Source: Amycolatopsis acididurans (lineage in GTDB: Bacteria > Actinomycetota > Actinomycetes > Mycobacteriales > Pseudonocardiaceae). From it: a DNA stretch of 64,000 bases. The DNA is taken from the NCBI RefSeq assembly GCF_012328925.1, contig NZ_JAAXLS010000001.1, positions 1 to 64,000 on the forward strand, read 5' to 3'. Both the position numbers and the translations under genes were made by a program. Below the pieces are notes generated by a model that saw only the letters and a list, made by a program, of their open reading frames with translations, had not been told where the DNA came from and made no database searches. This document shows, one piece after another, positions 34,780 through 43,581 of the stretch (position 1 is its first letter; each line of letters starts with the position of its first letter).

Positions 34780-36462
34780 TCAGCCGACTTCGGTTTCCGG
34801 GTTCTGCGCGCTGACCACGTGCCGCAGCCGCTTCATCTCCTCCCAGCGCGCACCGCTGGGCCGGTAGCCGGTGCCGGGACCGGCGTAGTCGTTGGCGTCG
34901 TTGACCGCGGACAGGGTCTCCAGCTCCGGGGTCAGGATCGCGGAGGTGTGCAGCAGATCGCCGGAGACGCGGTGGCGCAGGATACCCAGCAGCGTGTGCG
35001 CCATATCGCTGTACCCGGCGCCCTCCAGCGCCTTCACGATGTCGAGCCCGGTCACACCGCGGTCCATCACCTGCTGGGCCGCCTTGAGATCCTCCAGCAC
35101 GTCGCGCAGCGGCAGGTCCTGGCTGCCGTGCGCGTACGTCGCGGCTTCGACCTCCTTGTCGGTGATCGCCGGCAGCCCCAGCTGCGCGAACACGCCCTGC
35201 AGCGCGCGTGCGGCCCGGTTGCGCGCGGCCAGCAGCTCGGCCTCGGGCACGTGCCGCAGCCCGCCGTCGACCTGCAGGTCCCGCTGGATCGTGTTCCAGT
35301 CGTCGTAGTCCGCGGCGTCCAAATTGGACCCGGCGAACATGTTGTCGTAGTTGGGCACCGCCGAGTAGCCCGAGCACACGAAGTCCGTGCCGGGCAGCAG
35401 CTGGGGCAGCAGCCGTGCGGTGCGCCGCATGTCCGAATGCGAGAACGACTGGTCGTTGCCGGAAGCGCTTTCCAGGTCCACGGTGCTGGCGATGAGGTTC
35501 TCGGCGAGCACCGCGCGGATGCCGCCGGGCACCGCGCCGGGCACGCCGATGCAGCTGATCGACCCGTTCTGCAGGCCCTGCACGCCCGCGCCCTTGGTCA
35601 CCAGGATGCAGCGGATCTCCAGGTACAGCATGGACTTGCCTTCGGCGTTGCCCATCTGCACTTCCGAACCGGTGCCCGAGGTGAAGCGCATCTTGATGCC
35701 GCGCGAGGCGTAGGCCGAGGCCAGGAACGCCTTGGACCACGGGGTGTCGTCGCCGTCGCAGAACACCGGTTCGGTGCCGTACACCGAGATCGTCTCGGCG
35801 TAGGCGGTGATGCCGCGCATGCCCAGTTCCAGCTCGGTGGCCTCCTCCAGCGCACACTGGGTGAGCACGCCCGGTTTGCCCGCGAGCGCGCCGACCTGCA
35901 GCGCGATCGCGACCAGCGGGGCGTAGCGCACGACGCCGAGGGTCGTCTCCAGCTCGCGGAAGCCGCGCAGCGCCGCCTCCGCGGCCTCGGCCGCGACCTG
36001 CACCGGGTTGTCCCGGGCGCTGGTCGAGTGCGCCTGGTTGGCGATCGTGCGGCGGGCGCGCATCTTCTGCACCGCCTGCATCATCTCGACCACGTTCATG
36101 GTCTTGACGACTTCCAGCAGCGCGGCCGGCGTGAGCCCGCGCGACACGGCGAGCACCTCGCCGCGCGAAACACCGGGGTCCACCAGCATCCGCGCGATCT
36201 GTACCGGCTCCATCGCCATGGCCGCCTCGGTGGCCTCGGCGTCGATCGCGTGGTCGGCGATGAACTGGTCGAGGAAGTCGAACTCCGCCCTCGGCTTGCC
36301 GTCCATCTCGACGATCACGCCGTTCTCGACGCGCACGCTGGGCTCCGGGTCGTACGGGCTGTCCATCGCGACCATGCCGACCTCTGGCCACTCCTCGACG
36401 AACCCGTCGAGGTTGACCGGGCGCTGCTCCAGGATCTCGGTGCGCCGGGATTGCTTCGCCAT
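34780..36462 (-). CDS. pduC: Propanediol/glycerol dehydratase, large subunit
   Basis: This 560-residue catalytic large subunit of adenosylcobalamin-dependent diol/glycerol dehydratase converts 1,2-propanediol to propionaldehyde or glycerol to 3-hydroxypropionaldehyde. Active-site segments [41 protein letters not shown] and [11 protein letters not shown] are intact and the length matches PduC. ATG 36462 is preceded by GGGAG. The sequence does not let me decide between the diol- and glycerol-preferring classes, but the linked propionyl-CoA synthetase favours propanediol. Confidence 0.95.
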   Translation of the reverse strand: MAKQSRRTEILEQRPVNLDGFVEEWPEVGMVAMDSPYDPEPSVRVENGVIVEMDGKPRAEFDFLDQFIADHAIDAEATEAAMAMEPVQIARMLVDPGVSRGEVLAVSRGLTPAALLEVVKTMNVVEMMQAVQKMRARRTIANQAHSTSARDNPVQVAAEAAEAALRGFRELETTLGVVRYAPLVAIALQVGALAGKPGVLTQCALEEATELELGMRGITAYAETISVYGTEPVFCDGDDTPWSKAFLASAYASRGIKMRFTSGTGSEVQMGNAEGKSMLYLEIRCILVTKGAGVQGLQNGSISCIGVPGAVPGGIRAVLAENLIASTVDLESASGNDQSFSHSDMRRTARLLPQLLPGTDFVCSGYSAVPNYDNMFAGSNLDAADYDDWNTIQRDLQVDGGLRHVPEAELLAARNRAARALQGVFAQLGLPAITDKEVEAATYAHGSQDLPLRDVLEDLKAAQQVMDRGVTGLDIVKALEGAGYSDMAHTLLGILRHRVSGDLLHTSAILTPELETLSAVNDANDYAGPGTGYRPSGARWEEMKRLRHVVSAQNPETEVG

Positions 36463-36482
36463 ATCAGCTCCCTTTTCGGCGA

Positions 36483-36968
36483 TCAGGCCAGGATGTTCCG
36501 GCGCTCGTACACGTCGGCGGCCTCGCGGACCAGTTCGGCGCACAACGTGGCCGAGTAGTCCCGCTCCAGCTCGTCGGCGATGTCGGTGAGTTGCTGTTTC
36601 GTGGACGCCCTCGGCCGCAGTGCGTTGTAGAACGAGAGCACCAGCTCGTCGGGCAGCGCGGTCAGCTCGGCCGCGCGGCGGAAGTTCTGCGCGAGCTGCG
36701 GCCTGCCGACGCGCTCGGCGATCTGTGCCTGCAACCGCAGCGTTTCGGGCGCGATCCGCAGGTCCTCGGCCGAGACCTCACCGGAGAGCACGGACTGCAT
36801 GGTGAGCTCGTCGATCCGCTTGCCCGTCGGGGTCCGCAAGAGCTCGGGCCGTCGCGCCGCGAGCGGATAGTCGCGGTCCGGATCGAGGTCCACCTGGCTG
36901 GGATTGGGCACCGCCGCCACCGGCCCTTCGTCGTCGAAGTTCAACTCGGACGCCGAAACGCTAGGCAT
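36483..36968 (-). CDS. pduE: Propanediol/glycerol dehydratase, small subunit
   Basis: This 161-residue small subunit matches PduE in DYPLAARRPELLRTPTGK, RIAPETLRLQAQIAE and FRRAAELTALPDELVLSFYNALRPRAS. It is the first gene of the operon: small, large, medium, ddrA, ddrB, GlcG. ATG 36968 is used, but it has no ribosome binding site and sits only six bases from a regulatory box. GTG 36920 after AAGGG would restore the box-to-start distance seen at the other two promoters. The N-terminal 16 residues are therefore uncertain. Confidence 0.85.
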   Translation of the reverse strand: MPSVSASELNFDDEGPVAAVPNPSQVDLDPDRDYPLAARRPELLRTPTGKRIDELTMQSVLSGEVSAEDLRIAPETLRLQAQIAERVGRPQLAQNFRRAAELTALPDELVLSFYNALRPRASTKQQLTDIADELERDYSATLCAELVREAADVYERRNILA

Positions 36969-36973
36969 GGTCA

Positions 36974-36991
36974 CGTTGCACCCACGTTGCA
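36974..36991 (-). promoter_or_regulatory. Tandem box TGCAACG-N4-TGCAACG (dehydratase side)
   Basis: Read on the minus strand, two exact TGCAACG heptamers are spaced one helical turn (11 bp) apart, directly before the dehydratase operon. The same arrangement occurs at 37001-37018 and 39623-39640. Confidence 0.75.
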
Positions 36992-37000
36992 TCGTCGCAG

Positions 37001-37018
37001 CGCAACGCCGATGCAACC
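37001..37018 (+). promoter_or_regulatory. Tandem box CGCAACG-N4-TGCAACC (channel side)
   Basis: A slightly degenerate copy of the same tandem heptamer faces the aquaporin gene, 51 bp before its start. With the opposite-facing box it creates a TTGCATCG/CGATGCAA inverted repeat (36987-37016). Confidence 0.65.
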
Positions 37019-37069
37019 CTGGCCCGCAGAAGGTGGGGCCACCCTGTCACGTCGGGTCAAGGAGGACCA

Positions 37070-37981
37070 GTGACCGACATAGCACCTTTACGCAAGCCAC
37101 GGGCGATCGCCCGGCTCCGGGGCGGGTACGGCGACCTGCTCGCCGAGTTCTTCGGCACGTTCCTGCTCATCGCGCTCGGCGACGGCTGCGTCGCGATGGC
37201 GGTGGCCGGCCTGCCCGGTTCGGGCCGCACGGCCGGGCCCACCGTGATCTTCCAGGGCGCGGGGGACTGGCTGCTCATCGTGTGGGGCTGGGCGTTCGCG
37301 GTCGCCTTCGCCGTCTACCTGGCCGGCGGCGTCAGCGGTGCGCATCTCAACCCCGCGGTGACGTTCGCGATGGCGCTGCGGCGCAAGTTCCCGTGGCGCA
37401 AGCTGCCCGGCTACTGGGGCGCGCAGCTGCTCGGCGCGTTCGCCGGGGCGGCGCTGGTGTTCGCGGTGTACCACCCGGCCATCCGCGCGTTCGAGGCCGC
37501 GGCGGGCGCCGGTGCGAAGAGCAGCACGTTCTCGATCTTCGCGACTGCTCCCGCAGGCTACTTCGACGGCTGGTTCGGGCCGCTGCTGGACCAGGTCGTG
37601 GGCACCGCCGTGTTGCTGGTCGTGGTGCTCGCGCTCATCGACGGGCGGATCAAGGCCGCGTCGCCGAAGATGGCGCCGCTGCTGATCGGCTTCACCGTCG
37701 CGGCGATCGGGCTGTCCTACGGCGCCAACGCGGGCTACGCGATCAACCCGGCCCGTGACTTCGGGCCGCGGCTGTTCGCGTTCTTCGCGGGCTGGGGCGA
37801 CACGGCGATCCCCGGTTCCGGCGGCTACCTGTGGATCCCGATCGTGGGTCCGCTGGTCGGCGGCGCCATCGGCGCTCTGCTCTACGACTTCTTCATCGGC
37901 GACGTGCTGCACGCGCGGGAGACCGCGGTGCCGGTGTTCCCCGACGAGTTCGAGATGTCGGCCGCCGTCCGCGACGGCTGA
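37070..37981 (+). CDS. glpF: Glycerol/diol facilitator (MIP family channel)
   Basis: This 303-residue channel has six membrane segments and both signature loops, SGAHLNPAVT (about 85-94) and YAINPARDFGPR (about 223-234). The wide spacing and the Arg after the second NPA support an aquaglyceroporin. GTG 37070 follows AAGGAGG. It is divergent from the dehydratase operon and shares its regulatory region, so it probably brings in glycerol or 1,2-propanediol. It is convergent with the GAF regulator, whose stop abuts its own. Confidence 0.9.
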   Translation: MTDIAPLRKPRAIARLRGGYGDLLAEFFGTFLLIALGDGCVAMAVAGLPGSGRTAGPTVIFQGAGDWLLIVWGWAFAVAFAVYLAGGVSGAHLNPAVTFAMALRRKFPWRKLPGYWGAQLLGAFAGAALVFAVYHPAIRAFEAAAGAGAKSSTFSIFATAPAGYFDGWFGPLLDQVVGTAVLLVVVLALIDGRIKAASPKMAPLLIGFTVAAIGLSYGANAGYAINPARDFGPRLFAFFAGWGDTAIPGSGGYLWIPIVGPLVGGAIGALLYDFFIGDVLHARETAVPVFPDEFEMSAAVRDG

Positions 37982-39487
37982 TCAGTCGTCCTCGCTGAGC
38001 AGCCAGGACAGCCGGGCCACGGCGACGGCGTGCCGCGGGTCGCTCGCGGGCAACGCGGCGGCGAGGCGTTCGTGGACCTCCAGGTCGTCGCGGCCCGGCT
38101 CGCTCCCGGCGAAGGACCACAGCGCGCCGAGGTCGCCGTGGTCGAGCACGGCGGCGCGCAAGGCGCCGACCTGCTGGTCGCGTTCGGCCCGGATCGCCGG
38201 GGACTCCGAACGGGCCAGCAGCGGCGCCGTGCCCGCCGCGGCGGCCGCCGCCACATCCCCGGTGGCCAGCGCCGACCGCACGGTCAGGAAGTCCGCCTCC
38301 ACCTCGGCGCACAGCCGGTACGGCTTGGCCCGCATCACGGTGTCGCCGAGCTGGCCGCGCAACCGGTGGATCTCCGCGCGCACCGTCGTCGGGTTGCCGT
38401 CCTCGCCGTAGAGGTGCAGCGCCAACTGCTCGGCGGTCAGTCCCGGCGGATGCAACGCCAGCAGCGCGAGGATCTCGGCGCGGCGCAGGGTCAGCGGCAG
38501 TTCGCGGCCCTCCAGTTCGGCCGCCGGGCTGGCGCCGAGGAACGACAGGCGCAGCCGCGGCGCGCGGGCGACGCGTGGCCGGGGCAGCCGCAGCAGATAG
38601 CCCTCGGCCAGCGGTTCGAGCAGACCCTCGCGCCCGTCGTCGAGCTGCACCCGGTCGGTGCCGGGGACCACCGCGACGCGCCGCGGCCAGCGCCCGAGCG
38701 GCTCGGCCGCGATGACCCGGCCGGTCGGGGTGAGCAGCGCCCCCGGCTCGCCGCGCAGCCGCTGGAGATGCGGCATGTTCCGCGCGAGCAGCCGCTCGTC
38801 CCGCTGCTCCATCCGCATCCGCAGGTGGCCTTCCGCAAGCTGTGCGGTGGCGTTGACCAGCGACACCATCGCCGGATGCAACGTGTCCAGCCGCCCGCTG
38901 ATGTCGATCGCGCCCAGCACCTCGCCGGTGTCCGGATCGTGGATGGGCGCCGCCGCGCACGTCCACGCGTGATAGGTCCGTACCAGGTGCTCGGCCGAGT
39001 AGATCTGCACGGGCGCGTCCACCGCGAGCGCGGTGCCCATCGCGTTGGTGCCGATCGCCGCTTCCGACCACGCCGTGCCCTCGTACAGGCCGACCGGATC
39101 GGCCTGCCGGCACAGCTCCGACGGGCCCTCGCGCCACAGGATCGTGCCCCCGGCATCGGTCACGATGGTGATGTGCTGGGACTCGTCGGCGATGCTGACC
39201 AGCAGTTCCCGCAGCGGCGCCAGCACCGCGTGCAGCGGATGCGCGGCGCGCACGTCCTCGACCTCGTCGGTGGCGTACACGACGGGCGGCAGGTACTCCT
39301 CGGGGTCCACATGCGCCGCCAGTGACCGGCGCCAGGATTCCGATATCACCTGACGGGGTGAGGTCGGTGGCCTGCCGCCACTCATCGTCGCCTCGTGAAC
39401 CTGCTGCAACAGCTTGAACTGTGCGACCGGATCGGACGACAAGCGCGGCGCGATCGACCCGGCGGTGGCGATGGGCTTGACGTTCAT
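37982..39487 (-). CDS. GAF-domain regulator of the diol regulon
   Basis: This 501-residue regulator has a GAF domain (about residues 75-215, with TCAAAPIHDPDTGEVLGAIDISG) and a winged-helix region (about 340-410, LTLRRAEILALLALHPPGLTAEQLAL). A helical C-terminal extension of about 90 residues is absent from its paralogue at 103-1371. ATG 39487 follows GGAG by seven bases. It lies between the glpF-dehydratase and aldehyde-dehydrogenase transcription units, which share a tandem TGCAACG box, making it the obvious candidate to bind that box. A palindrome at 39546-39562 may mediate autoregulation. Confidence 0.87.
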   Translation of the reverse strand: MNVKPIATAGSIAPRLSSDPVAQFKLLQQVHEATMSGGRPPTSPRQVISESWRRSLAAHVDPEEYLPPVVYATDEVEDVRAAHPLHAVLAPLRELLVSIADESQHITIVTDAGGTILWREGPSELCRQADPVGLYEGTAWSEAAIGTNAMGTALAVDAPVQIYSAEHLVRTYHAWTCAAAPIHDPDTGEVLGAIDISGRLDTLHPAMVSLVNATAQLAEGHLRMRMEQRDERLLARNMPHLQRLRGEPGALLTPTGRVIAAEPLGRWPRRVAVVPGTDRVQLDDGREGLLEPLAEGYLLRLPRPRVARAPRLRLSFLGASPAAELEGRELPLTLRRAEILALLALHPPGLTAEQLALHLYGEDGNPTTVRAEIHRLRGQLGDTVMRAKPYRLCAEVEADFLTVRSALATGDVAAAAAAGTAPLLARSESPAIRAERDQQVGALRAAVLDHGDLGALWSFAGSEPGRDDLEVHERLAAALPASDPRHAVAVARLSWLLSEDD

Positions 39488-39545
39488 TCGGGCACTCCGC
39501 GGCGGCGTTGACGGGGCGTCATTGTGGACCGGATCTACCGGCCTA

Positions 39546-39562
39546 CCAGGCAGCATGCCTGG
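39546..39562. promoter_or_regulatory. Palindrome CCAGGCA-GCA-TGCCTGG
   Basis: A perfect seven-base inverted repeat lies 58 bp upstream of the GAF regulator start, in the divergent region shared with the aldehyde dehydrogenase. A TTGACA hexamer follows at 39583-39588. Confidence 0.5.
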
Positions 39563-39622
39563 CAGGCAGCGAGTCGGCAAGGTTGACACCAGCCTGGCGT
39601 TTCGTCACCCGTCTGTCGAGCA

Positions 39623-39640
39623 TGCAACGGGGCTGCAACG
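39623..39640 (+). promoter_or_regulatory. Tandem box TGCAACG-N4-TGCAACG (ALDH promoter)
   Basis: Two exact TGCAACG heptamers 11 bp apart lie 57 bp before the aldehyde dehydrogenase start. They are identical in layout to the box at the dehydratase promoter. Confidence 0.75.
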
Positions 39641-39697
39641 TCGCGGGCACTAGCTTTCCGCTCCACGCATCGTCAACGGGAGCAGGGAGGCTGCCAC

Positions 39698-41221
39698 ATG
39701 ACCACATACGCGGCACCGGGTGAAGCCGGCAGCGTAGTCGCGTTCGAATCGCGGTACGACCACTTCATCGGCGGCGAGTACGTCGCGCCGGCGAAGGGGC
39801 AGTACTTCGAGAACCCCACCCCGGTCACCGGGAAGGTGTTCACCGAGATCGCTCGCGGCACCGCCGAGGACGTGGACCGCGCGGTGGCCGCCGCGACGGG
39901 CGCGGCCGCGGCGTGGGGCCGGACCGCCCCGGCCGAGCGGGCCGCCGTGCTCAACAAGATCGCCGACGCGATGGAGGCCAACCTCGAGAAACTGGCCGTC
40001 GCCGAGTCGTGGGAGAACGGCAAGCCGGTCCGCGAGACACTGGCCGCCGACATCCCGCTGGCGATCGACCACTTCCGCTACTTCGCCGGTGCCATCCGGG
40101 CGCAGGAGGGCGGGATCTCGCAGATCGACGCCGACACCGTCGCCTACCACTTCCACGAGCCGCTCGGTGTCGTCGGGCAGATCATCCCGTGGAACTTCCC
40201 GATCCTGATGGCCACCTGGAAGCTGGCGCCCGCGCTCGCGGCGGGCAACTGCGTCGTGCTCAAGCCCGCCGAGCAGACCCCGGCCTCGATCCACGTGCTG
40301 CTGTCGGTGATCGCGGACCTGATCCCGCCGGGCGTGGTCAACATCGTCAACGGGTTCGGTGTCGAGGCGGGCAAGCCGCTGGCGCAGCACAAGGACATCC
40401 GCAAGGTCGCGTTTACCGGTGAGACCACCACCGGACGGCTGATCATGCAGTACGCCAGCGAGAACATCATCCCGGTCACGCTGGAGCTGGGTGGCAAGAG
40501 CCCGAACATCTTCTTCGCCGACGTCGCCTCCGCCAACGACGCGTTCTACAACAAGGCGCAGGAGGGCTTCGCGATGTTCGCCCTCAACCAGGGCGAGGTC
40601 TGCACCTGCCCGTCGCGGGCGCTGGTCCAGTCGGCGATCTACGACCGGTTCATGGGCGACGCCGTCAAGCGCGTCGGCAAGATCAAGCAGGGCAACCCGC
40701 TGGACACCGACACCATGATCGGCGCGCAGGCCAGCAACGACCAGTTCGAGAAGATCCTGTCCTACATCGACATCGGCAAGCAGGAGGGCGCGAAGGTCCT
40801 CACCGGTGGCGAGAAGGCCGACCTCGGCGGGGACCTCTCCGGCGGCTTCTACATCCAGCCGACGGTGTTCGAGGGCGACAACAAGATGCGGATCTTCCAG
40901 GAGGAGATCTTCGGCCCGGTCGTGTCGGTGACCAAGTTCGACGACTACGACGACGCCATCAAGACCGCCAACGACACCCTCTACGGTCTCGGCGCGGGCG
41001 TGTGGTCGCGTGACGGGAACACCGCTTTCCGTGCCGGACGGGACATCCAGGCCGGTCGCGTGTGGACGAACTGCTACCACGCCTACCCGGCGCACGCCGC
41101 GTTCGGTGGCTACAAGCAGTCCGGCATCGGGCGCGAGAACCACAAGATGATGCTGGAGCACTACCAGCAGACCAAGAACCTGCTGGTGTCCTACTCGCCC
41201 GACGCGCAGGGCTTCTTCTGA
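39698..41221 (+). CDS. Aldehyde dehydrogenase (ExaC/AcoD-like)
   Basis: This 507-residue NAD-dependent aldehyde dehydrogenase is of the acetaldehyde dehydrogenase II type. The catalytic glutamate lies in [11 protein letters not shown] (about 265-275) and the nucleophilic cysteine in [12 protein letters not shown] (about 300-311). ATG 39698 follows GGGAGG. It is coupled to the DUF779 gene four bases downstream, the usual partner of this subfamily. In this regulon it would oxidise propionaldehyde to propionate, or 3-hydroxypropionaldehyde to 3-hydroxypropionate. It is not the CoA-acylating type used in microcompartments. Confidence 0.92.
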   Translation: MTTYAAPGEAGSVVAFESRYDHFIGGEYVAPAKGQYFENPTPVTGKVFTEIARGTAEDVDRAVAAATGAAAAWGRTAPAERAAVLNKIADAMEANLEKLAVAESWENGKPVRETLAADIPLAIDHFRYFAGAIRAQEGGISQIDADTVAYHFHEPLGVVGQIIPWNFPILMATWKLAPALAAGNCVVLKPAEQTPASIHVLLSVIADLIPPGVVNIVNGFGVEAGKPLAQHKDIRKVAFTGETTTGRLIMQYASENIIPVTLELGGKSPNIFFADVASANDAFYNKAQEGFAMFALNQGEVCTCPSRALVQSAIYDRFMGDAVKRVGKIKQGNPLDTDTMIGAQASNDQFEKILSYIDIGKQEGAKVLTGGEKADLGGDLSGGFYIQPTVFEGDNKMRIFQEEIFGPVVSVTKFDDYDDAIKTANDTLYGLGAGVWSRDGNTAFRAGRDIQAGRVWTNCYHAYPAHAAFGGYKQSGIGRENHKMMLEHYQQTKNLLVSYSPDAQGFF

Positions 41222-41224
41222 GCC

Positions 41225-41599
41225 ATGACAGCGAACCGGGTGGAGCTGACCGAAGCCGCGGAAGCATTGCTGCGCGAGCTTCACGAACAGCACGGGCCGT
41301 TGATGTTCCATCAGTCCGGCGGATGCTGCGACGGAAGCGCGCCGATGTGCTACCCGGCGGGGGAGTTCCGCACCGGGAATTCGGACGTGCACCTCGGCGA
41401 CCTCACCGTCGCCGGGGTGCCCGACCCGATCGCGGTGTGGATGTCCTCGGCGCAGTTCGAGTACTGGAAGCACACGCACCTCACGATCGACGTGGTCAAA
41501 GGGCGCGGCAGCGGTTTCTCGCTGGAGGCTCCCGAAGGCGTGCGGTTTCTCATCCGGTCTCGGCTGCTCACCGACGAAGAACTCGACTCTCTGAACTGA
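41225..41599 (+). CDS. DUF779 protein
   Basis: This 124-residue DUF779 protein has the cysteine-rich motif FHQSGGCCDGSAPMCYP (about residues 28-44), which looks like a metal or cofactor site. The gene is almost always found next to ExaC-type aldehyde dehydrogenases, as here (four bases after that stop). Its biochemical role is unknown. The propionyl-CoA synthetase gene follows after 11 bp, so the three form one operon. Confidence 0.9.
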   Translation: MTANRVELTEAAEALLRELHEQHGPLMFHQSGGCCDGSAPMCYPAGEFRTGNSDVHLGDLTVAGVPDPIAVWMSSAQFEYWKHTHLTIDVVKGRGSGFSLEAPEGVRFLIRSRLLTDEELDSLN

Positions 41600-41610
41600 A
41601 GGCGGTACAC

Positions 41611-43488
41611 GTGGGCGACTACGCCGATACCTACGAGCGGAGCATGAAGGATCCGGAAAGCTTCTGGCTCGCGGCGGCCGAGGGCATCGCCTGGTCGCGG
41701 AAACCCTCGCGGGCGCTGGATTCCGGCAATCCTCCGTGGTATCGGTGGTTTCCCGGCGGTGAGCTCAACACGTGCTACAACGCCCTGGACCGGCACGTCG
41801 AGGCCGGGCACGGCGACCGCACGGCGTTGATCCACGACTCACCGGTCACCGGCACGACCGCCCGCTACACCTACGCCGAACTGCTCGACCAGGTCGCGCG
41901 GTTCGCCGGGGCGCTGCGGGATCTGGGTGTCGGCAGGGGCGATCGCGTCGTGATCTACCTGCCGATGGTGCCGCAGGCCGCGATCGCGATGCTCGCGTGC
42001 GCCCGGCTCGGCGCGGTGCATTCGGTGGTGTTCGGCGGGTTCGCGCCGCGCGAGCTGGCGGTGCGCATCGCCGACACGCGGCCGAAGGTCGTGGTGAGTG
42101 GATCCTGCGGGATCGAGCCCAACCGCGTGATCGCCTACAAACCCATCGTGGACGAGGCGATCGAACTGGCCGGCGGGGATCGTCCGTCCATTGTGGTCTT
42201 CCAGCGGGACACGCTGCGTGCCGAGCTGGGACCGCGCGACCACGACTGGGACGAGCTGATGGCCTCCGCGCGCCCCGCGGACTGTGTCGACGTCGCCGCG
42301 ACCGACCCGCTGTACGTGCTCTACACCTCCGGCACGACGGGAAGACCGAAGGGCGTGGTGCGCGACAACGGCGGGCACGCGGTGGCGCTCGCGTGGAGCA
42401 TGACCGGCATCTACGACATCGGCCCCGGCGACGTGTGGTGGACCGCCTCGGATGTCGGCTGGGTCGTCGGGCACTCCTACATCGTGTACGGGCCGCTGCT
42501 GGCCGGCGCCACAACCGTGCTGTACGAGGGAAAACCGGTCGGCACGCCGGACGCGAGCGCGTTCTGGCGCGTCCTCGCCGAGCACCGCGTCAAGGCGCTG
42601 TTCACCGCGCCGACCGCGATGCGCGCGATCAAGAAGGCCGACCCGGACGCGTCATCGCTGGCGGGTCACGATGTTTCGAGCCTGCGCACGCTGTTCCTCG
42701 CGGGGGAGCGGCTCGATCCGGAGACCTACCACTGGGCTTCGGACAAGCTCGGCGTGCCGGTGGTGGATCACTGGTGGCAGACCGAGACCGGCTGGGCCGT
42801 GGCCGCGAACCCGCGCGGGGTGCAGCCGCTGCCGATCAAACCCGGCTCGCCCACCGTGCCGATGCCGGGATACGACGTGCGGATCCTCGACCAGGACGGC
42901 ACCGAGCTGCCGCGAGGGCGCGAAGGCGCGATCTGTGTCAAACTGCCGCTCCCGCCGGGCACACTGCCGACACTGTGGGGCGACGACGAGCGGTTCGTGA
43001 AGTCCTACCTGTCGCGGTACGCGGGCTACTACCTCACCGGCGACGGCGGCTACTTCGACGAGGACGGCTACCTGTTCGTCATGGGCCGCACCGACGACGT
43101 GATCAACGTGGCCGGGCACCGGTTGTCCACGGGGTCGATGGAAGCGGTACTCGCGGCGCACCCCGCCGTCGCCGAATGCGCGGTGATCGGGGTGCGGGAC
43201 GAGCTGAAAGGGCAGCTGCCACGCGGGCTCGTGGTGCTCAAGTCCGGAGTGGACATCGACGAGGAACGCCTGCGGGACGAGCTGATCGCCGCGGTGCGCC
43301 GGGAAATCGGGCCGGTGGCGGCGTTTCGCCAGGTGTCCGTTGTGGACGCGCTGCCGAAGACGCGGTCGGGCAAGATCCTGCGCAAGAGCATGCGCGGCAT
43401 CGCCGAAGGCCGCGACGAGCCGGTGCCCTCGACCATCGAGGACCCGGCGGTGCTGGAAGCGCTGCGCGAGGTGCTCTCCGGCCGGTAG
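41611..43488 (+). CDS. prpE: Propionyl-CoA synthetase
   Basis: This 625-residue AMP-forming ligase is of the propionyl-CoA synthetase type. It has the acetyl-CoA-synthetase N-terminal domain, the subfamily segment SCGIEPNRVIAYKPIVDEAI, the AMP motif YTSGTTGRPKGV, and the adenylation lysine in RSGKILRKSM. GTG 41611 is used. As third gene after the aldehyde dehydrogenase and DUF779 it would convert the propionate formed from propanediol into propionyl-CoA for methylmalonyl or methylcitrate metabolism. This links the regulon to propanediol rather than only to glycerol. Confidence 0.9.
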   Translation: MGDYADTYERSMKDPESFWLAAAEGIAWSRKPSRALDSGNPPWYRWFPGGELNTCYNALDRHVEAGHGDRTALIHDSPVTGTTARYTYAELLDQVARFAGALRDLGVGRGDRVVIYLPMVPQAAIAMLACARLGAVHSVVFGGFAPRELAVRIADTRPKVVVSGSCGIEPNRVIAYKPIVDEAIELAGGDRPSIVVFQRDTLRAELGPRDHDWDELMASARPADCVDVAATDPLYVLYTSGTTGRPKGVVRDNGGHAVALAWSMTGIYDIGPGDVWWTASDVGWVVGHSYIVYGPLLAGATTVLYEGKPVGTPDASAFWRVLAEHRVKALFTAPTAMRAIKKADPDASSLAGHDVSSLRTLFLAGERLDPETYHWASDKLGVPVVDHWWQTETGWAVAANPRGVQPLPIKPGSPTVPMPGYDVRILDQDGTELPRGREGAICVKLPLPPGTLPTLWGDDERFVKSYLSRYAGYYLTGDGGYFDEDGYLFVMGRTDDVINVAGHRLSTGSMEAVLAAHPAVAECAVIGVRDELKGQLPRGLVVLKSGVDIDEERLRDELIAAVRREIGPVAAFRQVSVVDALPKTRSGKILRKSMRGIAEGRDEPVPSTIEDPAVLEALREVLSGR

Positions 43489-43581
43489 CGGCGTTCAGCC
43501 CGTGTCGGTGCGCGGGGCCGCCTTACCCCGGGTTTCGCGGCTCCGGGTTAGGCTGGAGGCGCGAGAAGGAGGTAACCGCGC

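Noticed and set aside
36969..37069. Cobalamin riboswitch upstream of the B12-dependent dehydratase
   Set aside because: The 5' region is too short for a cobalamin riboswitch and shows no B12-box. The tandem TGCAACG boxes account for its structure.
39583..39611. TTGACA at 39583 as the -35 of the aldehyde dehydrogenase promoter
   Set aside because: No acceptable -10 hexamer lies 16-19 bp downstream, so the promoter is not annotated; only the hexamer is mentioned.
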